Made by a program: the position numbers and the translations under genes
Part shown: positions 56,018-64,000 of the stretch, piece by piece
How the letters are laid out: every line of letters starts with the position of its first letter
How positions within the stretch are numbered: the first letter of the stretch is position 1
Notes under the pieces: generated by a model
What the model was told of the DNA's origin: nothing
Seen by the model: only the letters and a program-made list of their open reading frames with translations
Database searches by the model: none
Source of the DNA: Photobacterium aphoticum
GTDB lineage: Bacteria > Pseudomonadota > Gammaproteobacteria > Enterobacterales > Vibrionaceae
Direction of reading: 5' to 3'
Assembly (NCBI RefSeq): GCF_001029435.1
Contig: NZ_LDOV01000015.1
Location: 38,645 to 102,644, forward strand
DNA length: 64,000 bases

Positions 56018-59000
56018 ATGCGCTTTACTGATGTTTTCATCAAGCGTCCTGTTCTGGCGATTTCGATCAGCTTTCTGATCGCGCTCCTCGGCCTGCAAGC
56101 CATTTTCAAAATGCAGGTACGAGAATACCCAGACATGACCAACACCGTGGTCACCGTGACCACGAGCTACTACGGGGCCAGTGCCGACTTGATCCAGGGT
56201 TTCATTACCCAACCTCTGGAACAGGCCATCGCACAGGCTGACAATATCGACTACATGACCTCGTCGTCTGTGCTCGGTTCGTCCACCATCACGGTGACCA
56301 TGAAGCTGAATACCGATCCGAACGCGGCACTGGCTGATATTCTGGCTAAGACCAACTCGGTTCGCTCTCAGCTGCCAAAAGAAGCCGAAGACCCAACCGT
56401 GACCATGTCGACCGGTTCGACCACGGCGGTGATGTATATCGGCTTTACCAGTGATGAATTGGCCTCCAGCCAGATCACGGACTACCTGGAGCGTGTGATC
56501 AACCCGCAGTTGTTCACCGTGAACGGGGTGTCGAAAGTCGACCTGTACGGCGGTATGAAGTACGCCCTGCGCGTATGGTTGGATCCGGCCAAGATGGCGG
56601 CTTACAACCTGATGGCCACCGATGTGATGAGTGTCCTGAACGCCAACAACTACCAGTCAGCGACCGGTCAGGCAACGGGCGAGTTTGTGGTGTACAACGG
56701 CACGGCCGATACACAGGTCACGAACACCGACGAGCTGGAACGCTTAGTCGTGTCCACGAAGGACGGTCAAGTGATCCGTCTAGGTGACATCGCAAAAGTC
56801 ACATTGGAAAAGAGCCACGATGTGTACCGTGCCTCTGCTAACGGCCAAGAAGCGGTGGTTGCCGCGATCAATGCCGCGCCAAGTGCCAACCCGATCAACA
56901 TTGCCGCTGATGTGTACAAGCTGTTGCCGGAGCTGGAACGCAACCTGCCAAGCAACATCAAAATGAACATCATGTATGACTCCACGATTGCCATCAACGA
57001 GTCGATTCATGAAGTGATCAAGACCATCGCCGAAGCGGCCATCATCGTATTGGTGGTGATCACCCTGTTCCTGGGTTCATTCCGTGCGGTGATCATTCCT
57101 ATCGTGACCATTCCGCTGTCATTGATTGGCGTGGCCATGGTAATGCAGTCGTTCGGTTTCTCCTGGAACCTGATGACATTGCTGGCGATGGTATTGGCCA
57201 TCGGTCTGGTGGTGGATGATGCGATCGTGGTCCTTGAGAACGTCGACCGTCACATCAAAGAAGGGGAATCGCCGTTCCGAGCCGCCATTATCGGTACCCG
57301 TGAAATTGCGGTGCCGGTTATCGCCATGACCCTGACGCTGGGTGCGGTATACGCCCCTATCGCCATGATGGGCGGCATCACCGGCTCGTTGTTCAAGGAA
57401 TTCGCTCTGACGCTGGCTGGTGCGGTGTTTGTCTCAGGGATCATCGCCCTGACGCTGTCTCCGATGATGTGTTCAAAAATGCTCAAGGCCAACGAAAAGC
57501 CAAGCAAGTTTGAAACCACCGTGCACCACTTCCTGGATCGCATGACGGCGCGCTACGAGAAAATGCTGGGCGGGATCATGCAAATGCGTCCAGTGGTGAT
57601 TGTTTTCGCTGTTATCGTATTTGGTACCTTGCCGATCCTGTTCAAGTTCATCCCAAGTGAACTGGCACCGTCGGAAGATAAAGGCGTACTGGTACTGATG
57701 GGTACCGCACCGTCCAATGCCAACCTCGATTACATCGAGAACACCATGGAGCGCGTGAACGGTATTTTGGCCGAACAACCGGAAGTGGCGTTTGCGCAGG
57801 TCTTCTCTGGTGTACCAAGCTCTAACCAAGCTTTTGGTATTGCGTCGATGGTACCGTGGAGCGAACGTACTGCCAGTCAGGCGGAAGTCGTGAAGCGCGT
57901 CACGGGCTTGGTGAAAGACGTTCCAGAAATGGCGGTTACCGCGTTCCAGATGCCTGAACTGCCAGGTGCCGGTTCCGGTCTGCCTATCCAGTTCGTGATC
58001 ACTACGCCAAACAGCTTTGAGAGTCTGTTCCAGATCAGTAGCGATATTCTGGCGAAAGTGAAAAACAACGGCATGTTTGTCTACTCGGATTTGGATCTGA
58101 ACTACGATTCGGCGACGATGAAAATCAAGATCGACAAAGACAAAGCCGGCGCCTACGGCGTGACCATGCAGGATATTGGTATCACCTTAAGTACCATGAT
58201 GGCGGACGGTTACGTGAACCGAATCGACCTGAACGGCCGCTCTTACGAGGTGATCCCGCAGGTAGAACGTAAATACCGACTGAATCCGGAATCGCTGAAA
58301 GGCTACTACGTGCGTGCCGCTAACGGCAATGCCATCCCGCTGGGCAGCTTGGTAACGATTGATGTGGTGTCTGAGCCTCGCTCACTGCCGCACTTCAACC
58401 AGCTAAACTCAGCCACAGTAGGTGCGGTACCTGCACCGGGTGTGGCCATGGGTGATGCTATCAACTGGTTCCAGACCGAAGCGGTCAGCATGCTGCCATC
58501 AGGTTACCAGTATGACTTCATGGGTGAGTCCCGTCAGTTTGTGACCGAAGGTAACGCGCTGTACACCACCTTTGCATTGGCCTTGGCGATCATCTTCCTG
58601 GTACTGGCGATTCAATTTGAATCGCTACGTGACCCACTGGTGATCTTGGTATCTGTACCGTTGGCGATCTGTGGTGCCTTGATTGCGCTGGCATGGGGTG
58701 CCTCGACCATGAACATCTATTCACAGGTCGGCTTGATCACCCTGATAGGCCTGATCACCAAGCACGGTATCCTGATCTGTGAGGTGGCCAAAGAAGAGCA
58801 GCTGCTGCATAAGAAAGATCGCATGGCAGCGGTGATGGAAGCCGCGAAGATCCGTCTTCGTCCAATCCTGATGACCACCGCCGCGATGATTGCCGGTCTG
58901 ATCCCACTGCTTTACGCAACGGGTGCCGGTGCAGCGCAGCGCTTCAGTATCGGTATTGTTATCGTGGCCGGTCTGGCGATCGGTACGCTCTTTACCCTGT

Positions 59001-59137
59001 TCGTACTGCCTGTGATCTACACCTATCTGGCCAGCGTGCACAAACCACTGCCGGTCTTTGTCGAGGATAAAGATCTGGAAAAGTTGAAGCGTGCCGATGA
59101 AGCACGCCACGCATTGAAAGAAGCGCGCGAACAGTAA
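56018..59137 (+). CDS. RND multidrug efflux permease (HAE1 family, VexB-like)
   Basis: 1039 aa inner-membrane proton antiporter, usual length. N-terminus [26 protein letters not shown]4 keeps the proton-relay Asp pair ([18 protein letters not shown]). Two large periplasmic loops and a second set of helices follow ([41 protein letters not shown]). It resembles Vibrio VexB/VexH-type pumps for bile salts and dyes; actual substrates are unknown. AGGAGAG precedes the ATG, 12 bases after the adaptor gene. Confidence 0.93.
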   Translation: MRFTDVFIKRPVLAISISFLIALLGLQAIFKMQVREYPDMTNTVVTVTTSYYGASADLIQGFITQPLEQAIAQADNIDYMTSSSVLGSSTITVTMKLNTDPNAALADILAKTNSVRSQLPKEAEDPTVTMSTGSTTAVMYIGFTSDELASSQITDYLERVINPQLFTVNGVSKVDLYGGMKYALRVWLDPAKMAAYNLMATDVMSVLNANNYQSATGQATGEFVVYNGTADTQVTNTDELERLVVSTKDGQVIRLGDIAKVTLEKSHDVYRASANGQEAVVAAINAAPSANPINIAADVYKLLPELERNLPSNIKMNIMYDSTIAINESIHEVIKTIAEAAIIVLVVITLFLGSFRAVIIPIVTIPLSLIGVAMVMQSFGFSWNLMTLLAMVLAIGLVVDDAIVVLENVDRHIKEGESPFRAAIIGTREIAVPVIAMTLTLGAVYAPIAMMGGITGSLFKEFALTLAGAVFVSGIIALTLSPMMCSKMLKANEKPSKFETTVHHFLDRMTARYEKMLGGIMQMRPVVIVFAVIVFGTLPILFKFIPSELAPSEDKGVLVLMGTAPSNANLDYIENTMERVNGILAEQPEVAFAQVFSGVPSSNQAFGIASMVPWSERTASQAEVVKRVTGLVKDVPEMAVTAFQMPELPGAGSGLPIQFVITTPNSFESLFQISSDILAKVKNNGMFVYSDLDLNYDSATMKIKIDKDKAGAYGVTMQDIGITLSTMMADGYVNRIDLNGRSYEVIPQVERKYRLNPESLKGYYVRAANGNAIPLGSLVTIDVVSEPRSLPHFNQLNSATVGAVPAPGVAMGDAINWFQTEAVSMLPSGYQYDFMGESRQFVTEGNALYTTFALALAIIFLVLAIQFESLRDPLVILVSVPLAICGALIALAWGASTMNIYSQVGLITLIGLITKHGILICEVAKEEQLLHKKDRMAAVMEAAKIRLRPILMTTAAMIAGLIPLLYATGAGAAQRFSIGIVIVAGLAIGTLFTLFVLPVIYTYLASVHKPLPVFVEDKDLEKLKRADEARHALKEAREQ

Positions 59138-59154
59138 GAGTTCAAGCAATAAAC

Positions 59155-59182
59155 AAAGAGGCCGCCTTGTGCGGCCTCTTTT
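59155..59182 (+). terminator. terminator of the TetR-RND operon
   Basis: AAAGAGGCCGC-CTTGT-GCGGCCTCTTTT, shortly after the permease stop. Confidence 0.9.
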
Positions 59183-59268
59183 CTTTGTCCGCATCTTCAA
59201 CGACAATAGGGTTATCTTTGAATAAAATAACGGCAACAATAAGATGCCGCTACGGAGTTAACAGAACC

Positions 59269-59538
59269 ATGTTTGATCCAAGAAAACTAGAGCAGGTTGC
59301 CAAACAAATCCAAGACGCGATGCCACAGCCAGTGAAAGAGCTGGGTAACGATGTTGAGCAGAAAGTTCGTCAGGTGATCCAGGCCCAACTGGGTAAACTG
59401 GATGTCGTCAGCCGCGAAGAGTTCGACGTGCAGACACAAGTCCTGCTACGCACCCGCCAGAAGCTGACCGCTCTGGAGCAAAAGCTGGAAGCACTGGAAA
59501 GCCGCCTGACCGCAGACGCCGCAGACAAGCAAGACTGA
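59269..59538 (+). CDS. ubiK: UbiK, ubiquinone biosynthesis accessory factor
   Basis: 89 aa (BMFP/DUF526 family, formerly YqiC). [19 protein letters not shown] and [42 protein letters not shown] lead into a C-terminal coiled coil ([16 protein letters not shown]). It supports the Ubi complex that makes ubiquinone under air, probably by binding lipid and UbiJ. ATG at 59269 gives the family N-terminus; upstream codons are not conserved. Confidence 0.92.
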   Translation: MFDPRKLEQVAKQIQDAMPQPVKELGNDVEQKVRQVIQAQLGKLDVVSREEFDVQTQVLLRTRQKLTALEQKLEALESRLTADAADKQD

Positions 59539-59575
59539 TCGCCCAAAGCCGCGCAAACCGAACGCTAAAAACAAC

Positions 59576-59600
59576 AAAGCCCAGCAACATGCTGGGCTTT
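59576..59600. terminator. bidirectional terminator between ubiK and ilvC
   Basis: AAAGCCCAGCA-ACA-TGCTGGGCTTT between convergent genes. Confidence 0.88.
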
Positions 59601-59634
59601 CTTTTATCTGAACACATTCAGCGAAATACAGGCA

Positions 59635-61119
59635 TTAACCGCCAACGGCAATGCGCTTCATGTCGGTCATGTAGCCGCGTAGCTCCTGGCCAATCCACTC
59701 AACCGGGTGGTTGCGCACCGCGTCATTCACTTCAATCAGCTTCTGGTTATCGACAAAATTAGAGGTGTCACCCAGACCTTTACCAATCACATCCGTACCG
59801 ACGTTTGGCATGAACTGCTCACGCAGTAGCGGGGTCGCCACATTGGCAAACAGGTAGTTACCGTATTCTGCGGTATCAGAAATCACCACGTTCATCTCAT
59901 ACAGACGCTTACGGGCAATAGTGTTAGCGATCAATGGCAGTTCGTGCAGAGACTCGTAGTAAGCCGACTCTTCGATGATGCCAGAGGCTGTCATCGCTTC
60001 AAACGCCAGTTCCACCCCGGCACGCACCATGGCCACCATCAGGATACCGTTATCGAAGTACTCTTGCTCTGAGATCTGTACATCACTATCCGGGTAGTTT
60101 TCAAAAGCGGTTTCGGCAGTCTCACCACGCCAGCCCAGCAGGTTCGCATCATCGTTCGCCCAATCAGCCATCATGGTGCGAGAGAATTCACCTTCAATGA
60201 TGTCATCCATGTGCTTGTTGTACAGCGGACGCATCAGATCTTTCAGCTCTTCAGACAGCTCAAACGCTTTCACTTTGGCAGGGTTAGACAAGCGATCCAT
60301 CATGTGGGTGATCCCACCAAACTTCAGTGCTTCCGTAATCGTTTCCCAACCAAACTGCAGCAATTTACCGGCATAACCTGGCTCAACACCTTCCGCAATC
60401 ATCTTCTCGTAACACACGATAGAGCCAGCCTGCAGCATGCCACACAGGATAGTTTGCTCACCCATCAGATCAGATTTCACTTCCGCCACAAACGACGACT
60501 CCAGTACCCCGGCACGGTGACCCCCCGTTGCGGCAGCCCACGCTTTGGCGATCTCTAGGCCATCGCCCTGTGGGTCATTTTCCGGGTGAACCGCGATCAG
60601 GGTCGGTACACCGAAACCGCGCTTGTACTCTTCACGTACTTCCGTACCCGGACACTTCGGTGCCACCATCACAACCGTCAAGTCAGGGCGGATCTGCATA
60701 CCTTCTTCAACGATATTAAAGCCATGCGAGTAACCCAGTGCCGCCCCTTGTTTCATCAGCGGCATCACCGTCTGTACCACATTGGTGTGCTGCTTATCCG
60801 GCGTCAGGTTCACCACCAAATCCGCCTGTGGGATCAGTGTTTCATAGCTACCCACTTCAAACCCGTTCTCTTTCGCATTCTTGTACGATTGACGCTGCTC
60901 ATCGATCGCCGCCTGACGCAGTGCATACGCCACATCCAGACCGGAATCACGCATGTTCAGACCTTGGTTCAGGCCCTGAGCACCACAGCCGACAATGACA
61001 ATCTTCTTGCCTTTCAGGTAATCCGCTTCGGTGGCAAACTCAGCACGATCCATGAAACGACAGCGACCCAATTGGTCCAACTGCTGGCGAAGATTAAGGG
61101 TATTGAAATAATTAGCCAT
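59635..61119 (-). CDS. ilvC: ketol-acid reductoisomerase, class II
   Basis: Second step of valine/isoleucine synthesis. 494 aa, the long class II form with a duplicated C-terminal knotted domain, typical of gammaproteobacteria. NADPH-binding [18 protein letters not shown]; metal and substrate residues in [43 protein letters not shown] and [23 protein letters not shown] (Glu/Asp ligands). Divergent from its activator ilvY. Confidence 0.97.
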   Translation of the reverse strand: MANYFNTLNLRQQLDQLGRCRFMDRAEFATEADYLKGKKIVIVGCGAQGLNQGLNMRDSGLDVAYALRQAAIDEQRQSYKNAKENGFEVGSYETLIPQADLVVNLTPDKQHTNVVQTVMPLMKQGAALGYSHGFNIVEEGMQIRPDLTVVMVAPKCPGTEVREEYKRGFGVPTLIAVHPENDPQGDGLEIAKAWAAATGGHRAGVLESSFVAEVKSDLMGEQTILCGMLQAGSIVCYEKMIAEGVEPGYAGKLLQFGWETITEALKFGGITHMMDRLSNPAKVKAFELSEELKDLMRPLYNKHMDDIIEGEFSRTMMADWANDDANLLGWRGETAETAFENYPDSDVQISEQEYFDNGILMVAMVRAGVELAFEAMTASGIIEESAYYESLHELPLIANTIARKRLYEMNVVISDTAEYGNYLFANVATPLLREQFMPNVGTDVIGKGLGDTSNFVDNQKLIEVNDAVRNHPVEWIGQELRGYMTDMKRIAVGG

Positions 61120-61190
61120 AACAACAAACTCCGTGAATTCTGTTCCTTGAACGACATGACTTGTCGAATACCCTGATACTAATTCACCCT

Positions 61191-61241
61191 ATTTGTTGCG
61201 CAAAGTGATATATTCACAACAAGTAATTGCGTTTTTTGCAA
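61191..61241. promoter_or_regulatory. IlvY operator region
   Basis: Two TTGC/GCAA dyads: TTGCGCAA (61196-61203) and TTGC-N7-GCAA (61227-61241), spaced about three helical turns apart between divergent ilvC and ilvY. This is the arrangement of a LysR-type tandem operator, as at E. coli ilvYC. Confidence 0.6.
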
Positions 61242-61256
61242 CATGGGAAGGACACC

Positions 61257-62141
61257 ATGAATACCAAGTTTTTGCAGCTGTTTATCCACCTATGTGACAG
61301 CCGAAATTTCGCTAAAACGGCGACCGCCATGCACATCAGCCCTTCCGCCTTAAGCCGGCAAATTCAAAAGCTGGAACAGGAAGCAGGCCAGCAACTGTTC
61401 ACCCGCGATAACCGCAGTGTCGAGCTGACACCGGCCGGCCGCGCATTATTGCCGGTTGCCCTCAATATCCTTGCAGAATGGCAGCAATACCAAGATCGGT
61501 TTAATGATTCGAGTAACGAGCTCAGTGGCGAATTACGGCTATTTTGCTCCGTCACGGCCAGCTACAGCCACCTGCCCGATCTCTTGTCTGAGTTTCGCCT
61601 CAAGCATCCGCGTATTGAGCTCAAAGTCTCTACCGGCGATCCCGCCCAAGCAATCCACACGGTGGCCAGCGATGAAGCCGATATCGCTATCTCCGCCCTG
61701 CCCGAGCACCTGCCGGCCAAAGTGGCTTTTGAGCCCATCAGTGATATCCCGCTGTCTGTGATCGCCCCTACCGCCCCCGGCGCCTTTACTGAAGAGTTAC
61801 ACAACAGCCATCCCGATTGGTCTACCATTCCCTTCATTGTGCCGGCAGCCGGTACAGCGCGGGAGCGAGCCAATACGTGGTTCAAGCAGATGAAAATCAA
61901 ACCACCGATTTACGCGCAGGTGTCCGGCCATGAAGCCATTGTCAGCATGGTCGCGTTGGGGTGTGGGGTCGGCATCGCGCCGGATGTGGTGATCGATAAC
62001 AGTCCGGTGCGGGATAAGATTGAACGCCTCAAAGTCGCTCCCATCAAGCCATTTGAACTTGGCCTGTGTTGTCTGCGCCATCAACTCGATAATCCGTTAG
62101 TCAAAGCACTGTGGGAAGTGGCTGAAGGGATATGGGTATAG
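61257..62141 (+). CDS. ilvY: IlvY, LysR-type activator of ilvC
   Basis: 294 aa. N-terminal HTH (FLQLFIHLCDSRNFAKTATAMHISPSALSRQIQKLE), C-terminal periplasmic-binding-like effector domain. In E. coli, IlvY senses acetolactate or acetohydroxybutyrate and activates ilvC. ATG at 61257 has GGAAGGA upstream; the frame is open ten codons further. Confidence 0.94.
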   Translation: MNTKFLQLFIHLCDSRNFAKTATAMHISPSALSRQIQKLEQEAGQQLFTRDNRSVELTPAGRALLPVALNILAEWQQYQDRFNDSSNELSGELRLFCSVTASYSHLPDLLSEFRLKHPRIELKVSTGDPAQAIHTVASDEADIAISALPEHLPAKVAFEPISDIPLSVIAPTAPGAFTEELHNSHPDWSTIPFIVPAAGTARERANTWFKQMKIKPPIYAQVSGHEAIVSMVALGCGVGIAPDVVIDNSPVRDKIERLKVAPIKPFELGLCCLRHQLDNPLVKALWEVAEGIWV

Positions 62142-62338
62142 AGGCGATAACACAAGGAGAGTGCAGAACCATGTCGCCCCTATCGCCATCACAGTAATAG
62201 AACTATCACACAAAATTGCGTAACGAATGATGACAAAAAAGCGCTACTGAATACTTGCTCGATAAGTCACGCTTTCCTGATATACGTAAAAGACGCCCCG
62301 ATCAATGATGGATCACATTCATCCTCGGGAGTCACCCT

Positions 62339-63625
62339 ATGCGCAAGTTGTCTCTACTGCTACCCCTGCTGCTTATCGGCTGTAACAGCTCGGAAGTTGA
62401 AACGATCAGTACGCCTTATCAAGCCTTAGAAAGCACCGATATCCAATCGGATAACAGTGATCTTTCCAACCTGATCACCGCGACGCGCGGCTACGATATC
62501 GTCACCCTCGGGGAGAGTTCTCATCAGGGATCAAAAGTCTTTAGTTTAAGGGGACGCATAGTCAAAGCCCTTCACCAAGAGGGCGATGCCGATCTTCTCG
62601 TCATGGAAGCGGGCTTTTATGATGGTCTCGCCGCCTGGCAAAACTACTTAACGGGCAAACAAACCCTGCTTGATGCCATTACCGGCCCCGATGCGAACTA
62701 CATGTTTATGTACCGTTTCAGTGAGGAAATGGCGGAGCTGTTTAACTATATCCACGATGTCGACCAGCAAGGGACGAACCCGCTGATCCTGGCTGGGTAT
62801 GAAGCCCGTATCACCAGTGATGCCGGTTGTAGTGTCATGTTTGATGAGCTGAAAAGTTACCTGAACAATAACGGCCTTCCTCTGCGAGACTATGCCGACA
62901 TCCAGCGTATCGCGCCCGTCATGATGTGTCCGTGGTATGCACAAGGGCAGACATTTACCATGACTGATCACAACACCTTGGTGGCAGCACTGAACAAACT
63001 GGAAGACACCCTTGCCCAACAAAAGTCCAAAGAAACCATACCGGCTTACGATCCCACCCATCCCAGGGACTTTAAGCAATACGCTTCCTTCTGGCTGCAA
63101 ATCGCCCGCAGCTTAAGCGCCCAGTCCTTTCAGGTCATCCATAATGAAGCATACGAGTATTCAGACTATCAGTCTGCCGAAAACCTCAAATGGCTGCGCG
63201 AGGAATGGTTCAACATCGATGGGCAAGCGCTACTTTGGGGTCACAATATCCACGTGACGCCTTTATCAGGATCGGTGGTTGAGGCGACCAATGAGCGCTA
63301 CCCTGACACCACTATTTATAATGTCATGCAACTGACGCATACCGGCCGTCTTGCCCCCTTTGACTTTGATACGGCTACATGGGAATCCAACACCATTCCG
63401 GTAGAGAGTGTCTCTGGCTCACTCAATCACATCTTGTACCAGTCCGGCTACCCAGATGCCTTTATTGACATAAAAGGGCTGACAGGAGAAGACAGGGCAG
63501 CATTTGACAGTGCACAGCGTATCAAAACAGACTTTGGCAGTGCTCGTATCGCTATTCCTTCAAAAATCATGGATGGCATCTTATTCATCCCCACAGAAAC
63601 ACCCACCACAGCACGCCCGATGTAA
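62339..63625 (+). CDS. erythromycin esterase family lipoprotein
   Basis: 428 aa. The N-terminus MRKLSLLLPLLLIGCNSS is a lipoprotein signal with lipobox LIGC. The rest is an erythromycin-esterase (EreA-like) domain: VTLGESSHQGSKVFSLR (GEssH catalytic motif), LLVMEAGFYD and ALLWGHNIHVTP with its His. Family members hydrolyse macrolide lactones or other esters; a chromosomal lipoprotein form suggests a housekeeping or unknown substrate rather than acquired resistance. CGGGAG precedes the ATG. No neighbour explains its role; it stands alone between ilvY and a tRNA region. Confidence 0.85.
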   Translation: MRKLSLLLPLLLIGCNSSEVETISTPYQALESTDIQSDNSDLSNLITATRGYDIVTLGESSHQGSKVFSLRGRIVKALHQEGDADLLVMEAGFYDGLAAWQNYLTGKQTLLDAITGPDANYMFMYRFSEEMAELFNYIHDVDQQGTNPLILAGYEARITSDAGCSVMFDELKSYLNNNGLPLRDYADIQRIAPVMMCPWYAQGQTFTMTDHNTLVAALNKLEDTLAQQKSKETIPAYDPTHPRDFKQYASFWLQIARSLSAQSFQVIHNEAYEYSDYQSAENLKWLREEWFNIDGQALLWGHNIHVTPLSGSVVEATNERYPDTTIYNVMQLTHTGRLAPFDFDTATWESNTIPVESVSGSLNHILYQSGYPDAFIDIKGLTGEDRAAFDSAQRIKTDFGSARIAIPSKIMDGILFIPTETPTTARPM

Positions 63626-63648
63626 ATCATTATTCAGCAATAAAAACA

Positions 63649-63680
63649 ACAAAGCCCGAGTCGTAAGACTCGGGCTTTGT
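63649..63680. terminator. terminator after the Ere-like gene
   Basis: ACAAAGCCCGAGTC-GTAA-GACTCGGGCTTTGT, perfect 14-bp stem 23 bases after the stop. Confidence 0.9.
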
Positions 63681-63741
63681 ATAAATAATCACGGCATATT
63701 AAACGACAAAACCCAATCCGAAGACAGGGTTTCTTAATAAG

Positions 63742-63825
63742 TAGCGGAGCGGCGGGGACGCCTAGTCTGGACTTGCGCTCAATTGGACTCGCAACCGATC
63801 GGGACGCATTCGACCGTAGGGCGAA
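63742..63825 (-). pseudogene. degenerate tRNA-Asp-like pseudogene 1
   Basis: Minus strand ends CCGCCGCTCCGCTA, the tRNA-Asp acceptor 3' strand with CCA changed to CTA. The upstream 70 bases no longer give a cloverleaf (GTTGCGAGTCC is a T-arm relic). It is followed by the spacer CTTATTAAGAAACCCTGTC, shared with the next units. The 5' limit is approximate. Confidence 0.5.
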
Positions 63826-63843
63826 CCAATAAAAGACAGATGT

Positions 63844-63873
63844 AAAAAAGCCCCGCTATTTCTAGCGAGGCTT
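63844..63873 (-). terminator. terminator-like hairpin between tRNA-Asp remnants
   Basis: AAGCCCCGCTA-TTTC-TAGCGAGGCTT, six T residues on the minus strand. Confidence 0.75.
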
Positions 63874-63882
63874 CTTAATAAG

Positions 63883-63962
63883 TGGCGGAGCGGATGGGAC
63901 TCAACGCGCACGGCAGTGCCGCGACCTAGAGGCCGTAGGGCTCTCTGGGAGCGGTATATAGC
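63883..63962 (-). pseudogene. degenerate tRNA-Asp-like pseudogene 2
   Basis: Minus strand 3' end GAGTCCCATCCGCTCCGCCA matches the tRNA-Asp T-arm and acceptor with intact CCA. AGGTCGCGG is also kept, but an insertion (CACTGCCGTGCGC) breaks the T-arm and the 5' half is scrambled (it carries CCGCTCC where GGAGCGG is expected). It is flanked by matching terminator hairpins. Confidence 0.55.
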
Positions 63963-63992
63963 AAAAAACCCTGTCGTTTCCGACAGGGTTTC
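63963..63992 (-). terminator. terminator-like hairpin at the right edge
   Basis: AAACCCTGTCG-TTTC-CGACAGGGTTT with a T-run on the minus strand. The following CTTATTAAG spacer suggests another tRNA (possibly an intact tRNA-Asp) just past the window. Confidence 0.8.
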
Positions 63993-64000
63993 TTAATAAG

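Overview
This is 64 kb of bacterial chromosome with no phage, insertion sequence, integron or CRISPR array that I can see. Gene content and order (hemN-yihI, engB, spf-polA, recQ-rarD, uvrD, yigB-xerC-DUF484-dapF-lysA-lptM, cyaY/cyaA, hemCDXY, hemB-tatD, rep, ilvC/ilvY) are those of a gammaproteobacterium. The long RyhB with Fur boxes, the lysA-dapF linkage, DUF3630 beside recQ and the tRNA spacer style point to the family Vibrionaceae, in the origin-proximal half of the large chromosome. Base composition is slightly above 50% GC, which fits the GC-richer genera (Salinivibrio- or Photobacterium-like) better than most Vibrio. I cannot name the genus.

Layout. 1-7.4 kb: add, a 42-codon small ORF, hemN, a DUF2489/yihI/methyltransferase operon, cytochrome c4, engB, then a non-coding stretch with Spot 42 and a second candidate small RNA. 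7.4-17 kb: polA, elbB, the Fur-controlled small RNA RyhB, a GNAT acetyltransferase, yhhQ, DUF3630, recQ, rarD and a LysE exporter. 17-24.3 kb: gamma-glutamyltransferase, uvrD, and a four-gene bufferin operon (BufA1 precursor, BufB MNIO enzyme, BufC partner, DoxX membrane protein). 24.4-36.6 kb: yigB-xerC-DUF484-dapF-lysA-lptM, cyaY, cyaA and hemCDXY. 36.7-44.2 kb: a 29-aa membrane peptide, a Lys-rich Cys-motif protein, rsmJ, a periplasmic-sensor GGDEF/EAL protein, asnC, hemB and tatD. 44.3-49.8 kb: a peptide ABC importer with a fused double ATPase. 50.4-51.3 kb: five intact tRNAs (Arg-His-Pro-His-Pro) trailed by decaying tRNA/terminator units. 51.5-59.6 kb: cytochrome c5, rep, a TetR-controlled RND efflux pair and ubiK. 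59.6-64 kb: ilvC/ilvY, an erythromycin-esterase-like lipoprotein, and the edge of a second tRNA region with two tRNA-Asp-like remnants.

How the genes work together. Haem synthesis is spread over hemB, hemCD and hemN, with the hemX/hemY helpers. cyaA and Spot 42 belong to the CRP-cAMP circuit. RyhB serves iron sparing, and the buf operon probably serves copper or other metal tolerance in the periplasm. lysA and dapF carry the last steps of lysine/diaminopimelate synthesis, and polA, uvrD, rep, recQ and xerC form a replication and repair set.

The most interesting items are the bufferin operon with an inverted repeat ahead of it, an apparently unannotated ~100-nt small RNA next to spf, the two terminator-bounded micro-ORFs, and the two decaying tRNA arrays.
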